Shown: positions 48,050 to 59,139 of the stretch, piece after piece | Position numbering within the stretch: the first letter of the stretch is position 1 | How the letters are laid out: the number at the start of each line of letters is the position of its first letter | Assembly (NCBI GenBank): GCA_034440615.1 | Contig: JAOTOM010004007.1 | Location: 135,001-199,000 of the forward strand | Direction: 5' to 3' | DNA length: 64,000 nt | From: Ashinkailepas kermadecensis | Taxonomy: Eukaryota; Arthropoda; Thecostraca; Neolepadidae | Position numbers and translations under genes: made by a program | The notes under the pieces: generated by a model | Databases searched by the model: none | What the model was told of the DNA's origin: nothing | Seen by the model: only the letters and a program-made list of their open reading frames with translations

Positions 48050-49059
48050 TGATGGACGGGTTGATGGCGTAAATGCTGGAGGTTACACCACTTTCCGGTG
48101 GTTCGCTACGCAGATGATCTCCTTCATTCCACCAATACCAGTTGCCAGCTCCACCAATGCCTGCTGCCAGTTCCGGCAATGCCAGTCCCCTGGTTGCGCT
48201 AGCAACCAGGGGAAGCTTATGGGACTAAAGCCCCTCTCCCTCCTGTCATTGAGGCCTGTGCCAATTTTCGGGGCACAAAACGGGCCGAAAATGATCTAGA
48301 TTGAGTTCGATGGAGGAGTCAAGAAAGATTTCGAGGCCGGGTTGGGAACAAGTGGACCACGGGGTGTTGGAGAGGTCTCTTCCCTTAGCTCTGGAAGGGC
48401 CGCATGAAGCTGGAAGGCCTCTTATACGTGAGGCCCACAAATTAATTACCCACCCTATCGCCCCGTCGTCAGGTTCTGGTTGCGCCTCTGACTAATGCAT
48501 AGCACTTGCAGCAAGTATGAGGTTTGGTTGCAAGCTTCACAGGTCCCCGGCTCCTGATTTCGGACACAATGATCTAGTTCAAACCAAAAGTCAATGGGGT
48601 ATGTACGGTGCAGAGCTGGTAGTCCAACTTCCTGATTGGAATCCGCGTGGTCAGCACCTCGATGCGATAACATTAGAACACCTGGCACTTGCACTTAACT
48701 CGCAGCTGCAAGGCTGGCCTCACGCTGACCTGATCTGCGCCGAGCGATCGGCGCATTGTGCAGCCTGGCCGGGCTTGGCCCTGCTGGTACGTTCAACATT
48801 CGTTTCTCCGCCCAGCATGAAGCACACCTGCGGCATACCATAGTTTTTGTCGGCCCCCGTGCATGCTGTGAAGTCGCGGCCTTAAACTCAGCTGATGCTG
48901 AGCAGTTGAGGTCGGGCGAGCTTCCTCTTTAATTGGCCTCCTTCGGAGAGTACACCACTAGGTCACCAAGGTCACCACTGTAGACCATGGTGACTTAGTG
49001 GCGCGATTCTTTGTATGCAAGCACCCCCACACATACACACATACACACTCATACATATA

Positions 49060-49118
<59 letters not shown>

Positions 49119-49900
49119 TGTGCCTTAATTTAACGTGTATTTGCTAGCTTCACATGTGAGCCGGATCGTTACAGGCCGTGCATTGGCGGGATGACTGCCA
49201 AGAAGAACTTGATGCTGTCTTGAGTTTATTGAACCGTCTGCGCGAAATCGCGTGTGATATCATTTGCCAGCGAAAATGCAGTATAAATATACAACTGTAG
49301 TTGATAGCGAGATGATTTAAGAGGGTCTTCGGACATTGCCGGTATTGCTTGGAGGGACTCGTGTAAGAAGATGTCACTCGGCGTGGGGGCAAGTGCTCCA
49401 GAAAGAATCGCCAAAATTAAGAATTTTGCTAGTTTAACCGATATTTCTCCTGAAAATGAAGAAATGTTACGATCACTGGGGTTGGGACAATTGCCGTCCA
49501 GCTAACATGCTATTCGAATCCCTGATTGTTTCCTTTTCTGGTTGCCCAACTGGAAGCACGCAGTACACGCGAATTAATTGGACGTCAGCATTTACTTTTC
49601 TGGATGATTGCACCATCGACCAATTCCGAAAAAGGACGGCTTGAAAAAAAGCATAAAATTGTTCTCAGTTGTAAAACGAGTTCCAAAGTTAGATGAGTTG
49701 ATTAGATCAGGGTTAAGTTTATGAGGTAGGGGCAACTTGATGACGTAGAATTAATAGGCTCATGACGTAGGTTCAGTAGGTTTATTATTTCTATCTCCAC
49801 GGACGTATTGACCTCTTTGCGCAATCCCTCTGTGACGAGAGACACGCTTTGAACCCAAAAATTTTCTTCCGGAGCTTATGAACCCCTCAATACAAATGAT
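48050..49900. other. Intronic sequence between exons D and E with a (TA)n run
   Basis: A TA microsatellite lies at 49064-49113. No further exon was recognised, and frames up to 108 codons at 48517-48843 are not supported by splice sites or motifs. Confidence 0.45.
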
Positions 49901-49904
49901 GTTT

Positions 49905-50130
49905 CAATGTCAGGTCAATGGTAGGCATGGGATGCGTCTCGTAAACCGAATCGTGTTCCAATGTCAGGTCACTGGTAGGCAAGGGACGCATCTTGTAAGC
50001 AGAATCGTGTTCCAATTGCAGGTCAATGGTTGGCATGGGACGCATACTGGTAAGCGGAATCGTGTTCCAATTTCAGGTCAATGGTAGGCATGGAACGCAT
50101 CTGGTTAGCCGAATCGCGTTCCAGCATGTG
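49905..50130 (+). repeat. 54-bp minisatellite with splice-site-like ends, 4 copies
   Basis: Copies of CAGGTCAATGGTAGGCATGG begin at 49911, 49965, 50019 and 50074. Each unit contains an acceptor-like TTCCAATTTCAG and a potential donor (GTAAAC, GTAAGC, GTAAGC, and GTTAGC in the last). The array stops about 105 bp before exon E. Confidence 0.9.
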
Positions 50131-50235
50131 TCTGAGCATTCCGATGCCTACATGACAATCAGTGTCCGAGCGAGAGATTCCCGATCCGTATGCAGCATTG
50201 TTGGCGACTCCTGTTCAGACAGTGTCCGTCCCCAG

Positions 50236-50386
50236 CTGCTGCTGTACATCTCACAGTCAATCTTCATCGCCTGGAGCCTCTTCATTCATGTCACATTTTT
50301 GTACATCGGCTACAAGGTTCTGCGCATGCTCAGTGACCTGCCGTCCAGCGCCTTCAATAATGGGACGATAGACACAAATACCAAAG
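50236..50386 (+). CDS. Exon E of the PRRT3/4-like gene (TM5)
   Basis: With incoming phase 0, the acceptor that fits is GTCCCCAG ending at 50235. The upstream TTCAG at 50219 would break the frame. The exon encodes LLLYISQSIFIAWSLFIHVT, FLYIGYKVLRM, then SDLPSSAFNNGTIDTNTK, and ends in phase 1 at GTGAGT (50387). One long helix is followed by a basic and then polar segment with a potential N-glycosylation or cytosolic region. The exon is 151 nt. Confidence 0.8.
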
Positions 50387-50529
50387 GTGAGTTGGGTGCA
50401 TTCACACAGATGACTAATGCAAGCCTGCTGCCAAAAAAGAGCACCATGTTCCCTCTCGCTGATCTTGCTATTGAGCGCAAAGCTTCCAAAAATAATATGC
50501 TTGTATATCTTCTAATATCATCTATCGTC

Positions 50530-50640
50530 TAGCAGGGGCGGATCCAGGAATTTGCATGGGGATGGGTCATTCGTCTGGAGGGGCGACATTTCGTCGGGTG
50601 GGGGGGGGGGGGCACCATTGATTAAAACAATTTTAAGCGG
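50530..50640. mobile_element. Repeat family E scrap
   Basis: AGGGGCGGATCCAGGAATTT, then GCATGGGGATGGGTC and a G-tract. These blocks resemble 54110-54150 and 61130-61165. Confidence 0.5.
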
Positions 50641-50649
50641 GTGCACCTG

Positions 50650-52250
50650 AGCCTTCGGTTATAAAATTCAGGGGGTGCACTTGAGATTCCTGGAATGGCG
50701 TCTTTTCTACTCTGAGGAGCGTCTTCGGTTTAACACTTCCAATCCAAGGGAGGTGCAGTGCACCTCCCTTGTGCACTCCCTTGTGATGCATTCCAGGACG
50801 CTCCAGTGCACCTGGTGCACTCGAGCGTGCACCAGGCGACCCCTTTACATAATCAAATATGTGGCAGAAACATCGTAATGAGTGGTAGGAACATGTTACG
50901 TATTTTGTGATGCTATCATTTTGTTATTTGATTACTTGCGTATCACACACGACAGGTAGCACATGCACTGTACTCGCGCAGCCATCTAAATACTGACAGT
51001 ACTGCAGTTAAAGTAATTATCGAGGGATGACATTGGACGCCTTTACACTTCCACATGAAGTCTGCCAAGGAGCAACATCGGATGCAACGAGCCTATTTCA
51101 ACTTTCAAAGTACTGCACTGAACTCTCTGCAGCTTTGTATGGCCTCTCATCTAGAATGCATGTTAGTTAGCACGCAGCGGTGCGCATAAGAGGCGGTGTG
51201 GGCGGTTCCCTCCTTCCTTGCGGGGTATTGATTCTTCGGTACTTCTCGAGAGGATGTACTCGAGGGCATGTACCGCCACCATGGCAAAATTGCTTCCACG
51301 CTCTCCCTTACATTTCTCCACAACAAAGTTAACCTGCGGAGAGCTGGTGTAAAAATGTAATATCAAATGTTTTTGGTCGTCTCGAAAAGTAGTCCACACC
51401 CACATCTTTCATTGCGTCCAACGTTTTGCCACCCTGACACACACACACAGGCACGAATTCACGTACATATACACTTCGAATATCTTTTTGTTGCAAAACT
51501 CACACGCTACGATTGACAGGCTATACTAGCGAACCTCTGCGGCCTCTGCGACCCGGCTGGCCTAAAGCTAATTTTCCCTCACTCACTCCCTCACTCACTA
51601 ACTCACTCACTCCCTCCCTCACTCACTCACTCACTCACTCACTCACTCATTCACTCACTCACCCATGTAGATGGTGCGCACCCATGCGTATTGTTTTGTA
51701 TGCATTGCAGTGGGAAAGTGCCCTCAATATCGGCTTTGTCTCCAAAAATTGCAACCTTAATACGGGACCTGTGGAGTGTGGCCCTAATCCATTTAGACCT
51801 GCCCATTTCCTCCATGTATCTTGCCCCTCCCCCCCCCAAAAAAAACCCGAAATATATGCTCCTGTGCTCACCAGTTATTCTCACGGCACGAACGCAACCA
51901 GAGCGATAGAGGCAGGAAAGTTAAGGGTCAGGTAGCCTCAGTGATCTCATCCAAGGCGTCTTGAGGATACGCGGCGCAGCGGAAGGCCAGTTCGGATCGA
52001 CCTCACCAAGCAGAACCACACGGCTGGCGCCAGCCGAGACAGAATGCCTCCTCGACGATCGACAGATCCTTCATCCAGTTTATTTTGATGAAAATGTTTG
52101 CTCTTTTTCCTTTCTGTTCTATTCCTATTTATATCTTAATTGCATCAATGTAACATTTACCCGTCACCCATTCCCCACCGCTACAAAAATACCGAGGAGG
52201 ACATCAGGCTGCATTCATTCCACGTTCTCTCTCGTCCTTTCCTCGTCCTC
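50650..52250. other. Intronic sequence between exons E and F with a (CACT)n tract
   Basis: CACT/CACTCCCT repeats at 51578-51662. Near 50690-50840, GTGCAC words and a palindromic GGGAGGTGCAGTGCACCTCC (about 50748-50767) recur. No exon was recognised. Confidence 0.5.
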
Positions 52251-52378
<128 letters not shown>

Positions 52379-52379
52379 C

Positions 52380-53149
52380 CCAGCTCCGCAGCTCCGCGTT
52401 TGACTGGGCTCAGGCGATCCCAAGCTGAGCGACCACTATTTGTTCACAATCAGGCTCAGTATGACCGATATTCGCCACACCAACATTGTCTTGGAATTTG
52501 AGAAGGACGGATGGGCTCAAATTCAAAGAGCATGTGCACCTCGCCATTGCCCGTTCATGGAGCCGCGCCATCCATTTAACATTGGGAGACATCACCTCAG
52601 CAGCGCACACCGACATCTATAAAATTTAAATGTCAAGTGAAAGACACCAGTGCCCTGGGAAAGTCTGGAGTGTCCAAAGGCACCAATCGCACCCCACAGA
52701 GCCCACAAAGGGCCCAGGAGGTTATAAGTTATGTTGTGTCTACTTGATACCCTCGAAAATGTGCCTACATAGCATCCTTTGTACTGCATTGACATATTAC
52801 ACTACGTACTGTTCCGGCACATTACACTTTGTGTTGTCAACATGCTAAACTATTGTCTCTACATGCTACGTTTTGCGTTGCGGTTGCACCTTGCTCTTTA
52901 TATTGCGGTATGCTACCATGGGCGTCGCTACAGTAGGGGATGTGTGAACGCGTTATCCAGTACTTTGGGATATTTAGCAGCATTATACCAATGGCGCTGT
53001 ATAAAAAATGACCTGACATTTTTATCAGACCCCCCCGCTGTCTCTATTTAGAATCGGCAGCGACGCCCATGCATGTCACGTATTGTGACGTGTGACGTGT
53101 CTGCCGGCAACGTCTTGCATCGTGTCGACGCGCGCGTCCCCGGCGGCAG
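52380..53149 (+). other. Intron upstream of exon F
   Basis: No exon recognised. The last bases before exon F are GC-rich with only a weak pyrimidine tract (GTCCCCGGCGGCAG). Confidence 0.4.
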
Positions 53150-53314
53150 GCATTATGCAGCTGGCCCTGCTGGCGCGCTGCGGCAACATCGCCAGCAGCG
53201 TCATCACCTCTGCCGGCCAGACGAGCGCCGTGACACCCAAGATCCGCATCACCGACGAGAACGAGCGCACCGTCAGCTACCACAGCGATACAGCCGTCAC
53301 GCCCGTGGAGCCAG
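53150..53314 (+). CDS. Exon F of the PRRT3/4-like gene (cytoplasmic tail)
   Basis: Incoming phase 1 fits the acceptor GGCGGCAG at 53149, completing a Gly codon. The frame encodes IMQLALLARCGNIASSVITS, AGQTSAVTPKIRITDENERT, then VSYHSDTAVTPVEP. The donor CCAG|GTGGGA follows at 53315, leaving phase 1. The polar, Ser/Thr-rich composition and KIRITDENE block suit a cytosolic tail. The acceptor context is weak, and the exon's 3' end is the seed of a six-fold tandem array, so the true donor is uncertain. No downstream exon was found. Confidence 0.62.
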
Positions 53315-53735
53315 GTGGGAGCCTTCGCAGGCAACCCGACACTATTGTCGTCAGCTGCCACAGCGACACAGCCGTCACGCCCGTGGAGCCAGGTGGGAGC
53401 CTTCGCAGGCAACCCGACACTATTGTCGTCAGCTGCCACAGCGACACAGCCGTCACGCCCGTGGAGCCAGGTGGGAGCCTTCGCAGGCAACCCGACACTA
53501 TTGTCGTAGCTGCCACAGCGACACAGCCGTCACGCCCGTGGAGCCAGGTGGGAGCCTTCGCGGGCAACTCGACACTATTGTCGTCAGCTGCCACAGCGAC
53601 ACAGCCGTCACGCCCGTGGAGCCAGGTGGGAGCCTTCGCAGGCAACCCGACACTATTGTCGTCAGCTGCCACAGCGACACAGCCGTCACGCCCGTGGAGC
53701 TAGGTGGGAGCCTCGCAGGCAGTCCGACACTGGTG
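53275..53735 (+). repeat. 78-bp minisatellite containing the exon F end and its donor, 6 donor copies
   Basis: Each unit has an acceptor-like TTGTCGTCAG, the exon-derived CTGCCACAGCGACACAGCCG, CACGCCCGTGGAGCCAG and donor GTGGGA. Donor GTs lie at 53315, 53393, 53471, 53548, 53626 and 53704. The unit is 26 codons, so the frame continues through units 1-3. A single-base deletion near 53506 shifts the frame for units 4-6. Confidence 0.92.
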
Positions 53736-53759
53736 GGTTAAGGTGGAGGCTTCGCAGAA

Positions 53760-54100
53760 TGATTGGTGTTGCCAAAATGTAATTAAATCATTTTGCGTTC
53801 ATGTACCGGCATAAACGGAAAACTAAGTCATGAAAATGATTAGTGTTGCATCGGCCGAACCAAATACATAGGCGTTCCCATCAATGATGAAGGTCTGATG
53901 TACTCTGATCTATTAAGCAATATTTGTCTCTTTCTTTGAAAGGAGTTTGGCGGCCTTTCGAAATTCAGGACTTGAATACCAGTGTTGGGCGTCCATTATG
54001 AGCGGCAAGTATTTGTGTTGAATGGCCACTGGCGGATCTAGCCCACCGGTTTGGGGTGGGCCAACTTTCGGTATTCGGCGTCACCCCCCCACCCCTCCCC
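53760..54100. other. Unassigned sequence
   Basis: No gene seen. At 54085-54110 a C-tract leads into repeat family E. Confidence 0.35.
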
Positions 54101-54104
54101 CTCC

Positions 54105-54300
54105 CCAGTGGCGTACCTAGGAATTGCATCAGGGGAGGGGTCGAAAGGATTTGGAGGGTGCCCATTATCCCACTATTTTTGGTTAAAAGCACCGGATTTC
54201 GACCACTATTTGGCAAAAGGGCCCATTAAAAAAAAAATAATGACAACATAATTTCCTGTGTAGGGGCCACCGCCTACCTCCACCGTTTCTAAGTTACCGG
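54105..54300 (+). mobile_element. Repeat family E, copy 1
   Basis: CAGTGGCGTACCTAGGAATT starts a block that shares GGATTTCGACCACTATTTGG, CAAAAGGGCCCATT and a later GTAGGGGCC with 61095-61320. GTGGCGTA(G/C)C(C/T)-starting repeats are common decayed elements in invertebrates. No protein is encoded. Confidence 0.65.
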
Positions 54301-55470
54301 ATTTTTGTTCTTGTTTACCAAAAACGTTCACGTTCACGTTCAACGTCTCGTACCACGTTAACGTTCGTGCACGTGTACACACTGGTGGATCCGATTTTGT
54401 CAACTTTTGCTGTAAGCAGAACTTGAGCAGCATGGAACCTACGATATTGGCTTCCAAACAATTTTTTTAAACCTTTTAAATTGGAGATTATTTCATTCAG
54501 ACGTTATTTTTTACCTCGGCAAAGGCTACTGCATTTTAATTTCGTTTACTTCTGTTGGTTTCGGGGGGAGACACTATGGCCCCCCTTTTAAGCCCTTCGG
54601 GGGGGGCATGGCCGGAATGGCCCCTCCCTGGATCCGCTAGTGTGAATGGCAACACAAATATTTTGGCTGGTACTGCCCTGGAATACCAAAAGTACCCAAG
54701 CCTCTACTTCTGCAGGCGAGAGCCTTCGCAGGCACCTCGACGCTATTGCTGTTAGTGCACAATAGTAACATAGTATGCATACTAGTGCAGGACAGTGGAT
54801 CATGCACTAGCATGTGCATATACACCATGTACATGCACATATATGTCATATCGTCGTGCATGATGCGCGTCGCCACGATATAAATCCCTTTCTGAGAAGA
54901 GGGTGCAAGAGAACATCTTCCACCCCAATGTCGATTGACTTCTCTGACCTTAAGTGAAAATTCAAGTGTTGCACTACGTCCCATTCGGATCTCGACTTTT
55001 GTGTCCAATGTATCCCCTCCAGGTTTATATTGTGGCCGTCCTGAATTTTCACATTCGTACGCCAGGCACACACGATAAGCACCTACCCTGAGTACCACAA
55101 TGCCCAGTTGAAATTGAAACCCAATCCACACGACACTGGAAGGTGTGCGCCCCATTTCGTGCGGAAAGTGCACTAACAGACCGGCAGAGCCGCATGTCTC
55201 TACACGCTACAATTCGCTCCATAATGGACTGTTGATGCAGCTCTCCGCACCTTCGAGGTAATCGCCTCCGGACAGAATACAAAACAGTGCTGGACACTGA
55301 ACCAGAGTCGCGCCAAGTGTAAGCTGACCCAGCCTGAGCCGCATAATTCTGGCGTCTGCTGGTGGTCAGGATCTGCGATTGGCCATGTGCTCGGCCCAGG
55401 ATCTGCGATTGGCCATGTGCTCGGCCCAGGATCCGGTCCTTCGGTACACATATTGCTGCACGGCGCAGCC
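54301..55470. other. Unassigned sequence with LINE-like ends
   Basis: No exon recognised. At 54330-54380 the words ACGTTCACGTTCACGTTCAACG repeat as a 6-bp period. CTCGGCCCAGGATCTGCGAT occurs twice as a 24-bp direct repeat at 55368-55425. Confidence 0.4.
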
Positions 55471-55484
55471 ACGAACCGTAGCAG

Positions 55485-56335
55485 GCGCCTGGGGCCGCGC
55501 CGCTGGCCATTACCGCCTGGGGCCGCGCCGCTGGCCATCACCGCCTGGGGCCGCGCCGCTGGCCATTACCGCCTTAGGCCGCGCCGCTGGCCATCACCGC
55601 CTGGGGCCGCGCCGCTGGCCATCACCGCCTGGGGCCGCGCCGCTGGCCATCACCGCCTGGGGCCGCGCCGCTGGCCATTACCGCCTGGGGCCGCGCCGCT
55701 GGCCATTACCGCCTGGGGCCGCGCCGCTGGCCATTACCGCCTGGGGCCGCGCCGCTGGCCATTACCGCCTGGGGCCGCGCCGCTGGCCATTACCGCCTGA
55801 GGCCGCGCCGCTGGCCATTACCGCCTGGGGCCGCGCCGCTGGCCATCACCGCCTGGGGCCGCGCCGCTGGCCATCACCGCCTGAGGCCGCGCCGCTGGCC
55901 ATTACCGCCTTAGGCCGCGCCGCTGGCCATTACCGCCTGGGGCCGCGCCGCTGGCCATCACCGCCTGAGGCCGCGCCGCTGGCCATCACCGCCTGAGGCC
56001 GCGCCGCTGGCCATTACCGCCTGGGGCCGCGCCGCTGGCCATTACCGCCTGAGGCCGCGCCGCTGGCCATCACCGCCTGGGGCCGCGCCGCTGGCCATCA
56101 CCGCCTGAGGCCGCGCCGCTGGCCATTACCGCCTGAGGCCGCGCCGCTGGCCATCACCGCCTGAGGCAGCGCCGCTGGCCATCACCGCCTGAGGCCGCGC
56201 CGCTGGCCATTACCGCCTGAGGCCGCGCCGCTGGCCATCACCGCCTGAGGCCGCGCCGCTGGCCATTACCGCCTGGGGCCGCGCCGCTGGCCATCACCGC
56301 CTGGGGCCGCGCCACTGGCTATCATCGCCTTCCTA
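55485..56335. repeat. 27-bp GC-rich minisatellite, about 31 copies
   Basis: The unit is GGGGCCGCGCCGCTGGCCAT plus YACCGCCT. Main variants are GGGG versus GAGG or TAGG and CATCACC versus CATTACC, which sort into higher-order mixtures. The 27-nt period keeps frames open. Confidence 0.97.
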
Positions 56336-56439
56336 TCTTACATATTTTGCTCGCCTTTAGTCTTGTATTGGTCAGAAGTGTGAATTAATCGAGTGAATAT
56401 GAACTTGCACCCGTTTAGTTACCTATCTATACGGCACAG

Positions 56440-56760
56440 ACATCAGTACGGACGTGAGCACAGACGTGTGTACAGACGTGAGTACAGACGTGAGTACAAA
56501 CATGAGTACAGACGTTAGCATAGATGTGAGTACAGATGTGGGTGCACACGTGAGTACAGACGTGAGTACAAACATGAGTACAGACGTGAGTACAAACATG
56601 AGTACAGACGTGTGTACAGACGTGTGTACAGACGTGTGTACAGACGTGAGTACAGACGTTAGCATAGATGTGAGCACAGATGTGGGTGCACACGTGAGTA
56701 CAGACGCGAGCACAGACGCGAGTACAGACGTGAGTATAGAAGTTAGTAGTGAAGCTAGAT
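56440..56760 (+). repeat. 12-bp ACGTGAGTACAG minisatellite, about 26 units
   Basis: Units vary as ACGTGTGTACAG, ACATGAGTACAA, ACGTTAGCATAG and ATGTGGGTGCAC. Two ~120-bp higher-order blocks share the sequence GTTAGCATAGATGTGAG. Most units carry GTGAGTA or GTGTGTA. Confidence 0.95.
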
Positions 56761-57164
56761 AGCCGTCGCGATGCACCGGAACATCTCCAATTGCCTGGTG
56801 CTGCTGGCGGTGGTTCGGATGCTGGTTCTGACCGCTGGTGCTGCTGGAGGTGGTTTGGATGCTGGTGCTGACCGCTGTTGCTGCCGATCGTCCGACTGAC
56901 TTTGTCCCCCTCCGAAGCCAACTACCACCGGAGCGTGTCACCAACCGAATTTGTCACCAAGCCTCCAGACACAGTCCCACTGGTGCTACACAACGGCACC
57001 CATCACCGCCTGCTCAGCCACGTCCCGTTGACCTTGACCCCGGACGCTGCGTCGTTACTCACCGCTGCAGACGCGGCGACGGCGCATGCAGGCGGGGGTG
57101 CAGGAGCGGCCAGTTATGGGGATCGCCCCGTGATCAATACTGGAATCAATTATGCATGGTTTCC

Positions 57165-57540
57165 ATCATAGTGCAATAATTACTTCCGGAGGTCCTACCT
57201 CTTCGGCACGAGATTTGTAATATGGGAGCCGATATTATAATGCTTTCTGAGACCTGGCGGAAGCCGCGCGTGCCAGACCAATTGGTGCGCTTCCCTGATT
57301 ATCATCTGGTTAGGCCAGACTGACCAGACGGTCGAGGATATGGAGGTGTGGGACTACTCATTCGTGACGGATATCAAGCTAAAATATATCCCAAAATTTA
57401 CCTTGACAACCTAACTACGAAACTAGACTCACTTTTGGTCCAGATTAACGCTCTCCGTGATCGTGGAATTATGTTCTATTTTGTCTATCCACACCCCTCT
57501 GCAGTCGGTAGTCAACAAGCTGCTGACCTCAGTTAACTGT
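57165..57540 (+). pseudogene. LINE endonuclease fragment (family A-like)
   Basis: The plus strand encodes NMGADIIMLSETWRKPRVPD, QLVRFPDYHLVRPD, a stop, then DGRGYGGVGLLIRDGYQAK. This is the L-S-E-T-W...GGV block of an AP-like endonuclease typical of CR1/L2 elements. The preceding 56770-57160 may hold its amino-terminal or ORF1-derived part, which I cannot identify. Confidence 0.78.
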
Positions 57541-57544
57541 AACA

Positions 57545-58085
57545 GTTTTTGACTAGGCTGTGTGGCTTGCTAATTCTCGAGGGTGACCTCAACTGACATA
57601 TGTATAATTGAGGGTAGTTCGGCCGGAGCCTCGTTCACCGAATTACTTCGCAGGTATTCACTGATGCAATTAATCCATAAAGCTAGTGCATAAATCATTA
57701 TCACTGTCGGGTTCAATATGAGATGTTATTGCTACAAATTCTGCTAACGCTGGTATGCGATGAGGCATGCACACATGTAACCCTGGTCTTCATCAGCTTA
57801 CCCGTGCCTTTGTTTCGTGCTATGAGATGTCGCCCACCTCCCGCTTCAATTTATAGCCCGAACTTGAACAAATATTGAAATAGATGCATTAGTAGTCGAT
57901 TTAAATAATTTTAACTGATCTCCAAGCTTTCCTGCGGATGATGAGTCTTGACAGCGTAGCTATTTTCACGAGCTTTGTTGCGTGCCCTTGACGTGCTCCA
58001 TACCCCTTGTCATGTTGCGTGATGCTCACCCACCTCCAATAGCCGATAAACAAAAACGTCTATTAGCCCACTAGCACGCTGCTCG
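57545..58085. other. Unassigned sequence
   Basis: No gene or repeat recognised. Confidence 0.35.
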
Positions 58086-58089
58086 GGCG

Positions 58090-58605
58090 AGCGGGAGCTG
58101 TACGGCGAGCTAAGCCGCCGCTGTTGTCCTGCGGGGAGCACGGCCTGTACGGCGAGCTAAGCCGCCGCTGTTGTCCTGCGGGGAGCTGGCCTGTACGGCG
58201 AGCTAAGCCGCCGCTGTTGTCCTGCGGGGAGCACGGCCTGTACGGCGAGCTAAGCCGCCGCTGTTGTCCTGCGGGGAGCACGGCCTGTACGGCGAGCTAA
58301 GCCGCCGCTGTTGTCCTGCGGGGAGCACGGCCTGTACGGCGAGCTAAGCCGCCGCTGTTGTCCTGCGGGGAGCACGGGCTGTACGGCGAGCTAAACCGCC
58401 GCTGTTGTCCTGCGGGGAGCACGGCCTGTACGGCGAGCTAAGCCGCTGCTGTTGTCCTGCGGGAAGCACGGGCTGTACGGCGAGCTAAGCCGCCGCTGTT
58501 GTCCTGCGGGGAGCACGGCCTGTACGGCGAGCTAAGCCGCCGCTGTTGTCCTGCGGGGAGCACGGGCTGTACGGCGAGCTAAACCGCCGCTGTTACCCCA
58601 TACGG
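58090..58605. repeat. 47-bp minisatellite, 11 copies
   Basis: Units begin TGTACGGCGAGCTAAGCCGC at 58099, 58146, 58192, 58239 and so on, ending in TGCGGGGAGCACGGCC. One unit lacks a base. Confidence 0.95.
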
Positions 58606-58769
58606 GATATGACTGGATAATTCAGCGCGTTGCACGGGCCAATATTAGCTCCTTGTATTACTGTGTTCGAACCATTATCACAGAAAAATAAAATCCAATA
58701 GGTCGCCCGGCATTGATCCGGACACACTCAACAAATGCATTGCTGAAGTGGGCGTCAGCACGGCGGCGG

Positions 58770-59130
58770 CCGTAGCCGCGGCGGCCCCTGCCTCCGCCGC
58801 TGCGCCGCCTGTCCGGCTGCCGCGGGTCAGGACGGCGGCCGTAGCCGCTGCGGCCCCTGCCTCCGCCGCTGCAACCCCTGCCTCCGCCGCTGCGCCGCCT
58901 GTCCGGCTGCCGCGGGTCAGGACGGCGGCCGTAGCCGCGGCGGCCCCTGCCTCCGCCGCTGCGCCGCCTGTCCGGCTGCCGCGGGTCAGGACGGCGGCCG
59001 TAGCCGCAGTGGCCCCTGCCTCCGCCGCTGCGCCGCCTGTCCGGCTGCCGCGGGTCAGGACGGCGGCCGTAGCCGCAGTGGCCCCTGCCTCCGCCGCTGC
59101 GCCGCCTGTCCGGCTGCCGCGGGTCGGCAC
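58770..59130. repeat. 69-bp GC-rich minisatellite, 5 copies
   Basis: GTCCGGCTGCCGCGGGTCAG recurs at 58811, 58901, 58970, 59039 and 59108. The 90-bp interval holds a 21-bp internal duplication (GCCTCCGCCGCTGC). The period is 23 codons, so Ala/Pro-rich and Arg/Gly-rich frames are open on both strands. I do not regard them as genes. Confidence 0.92.
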
Positions 59131-59139
59131 CGTCCGATT

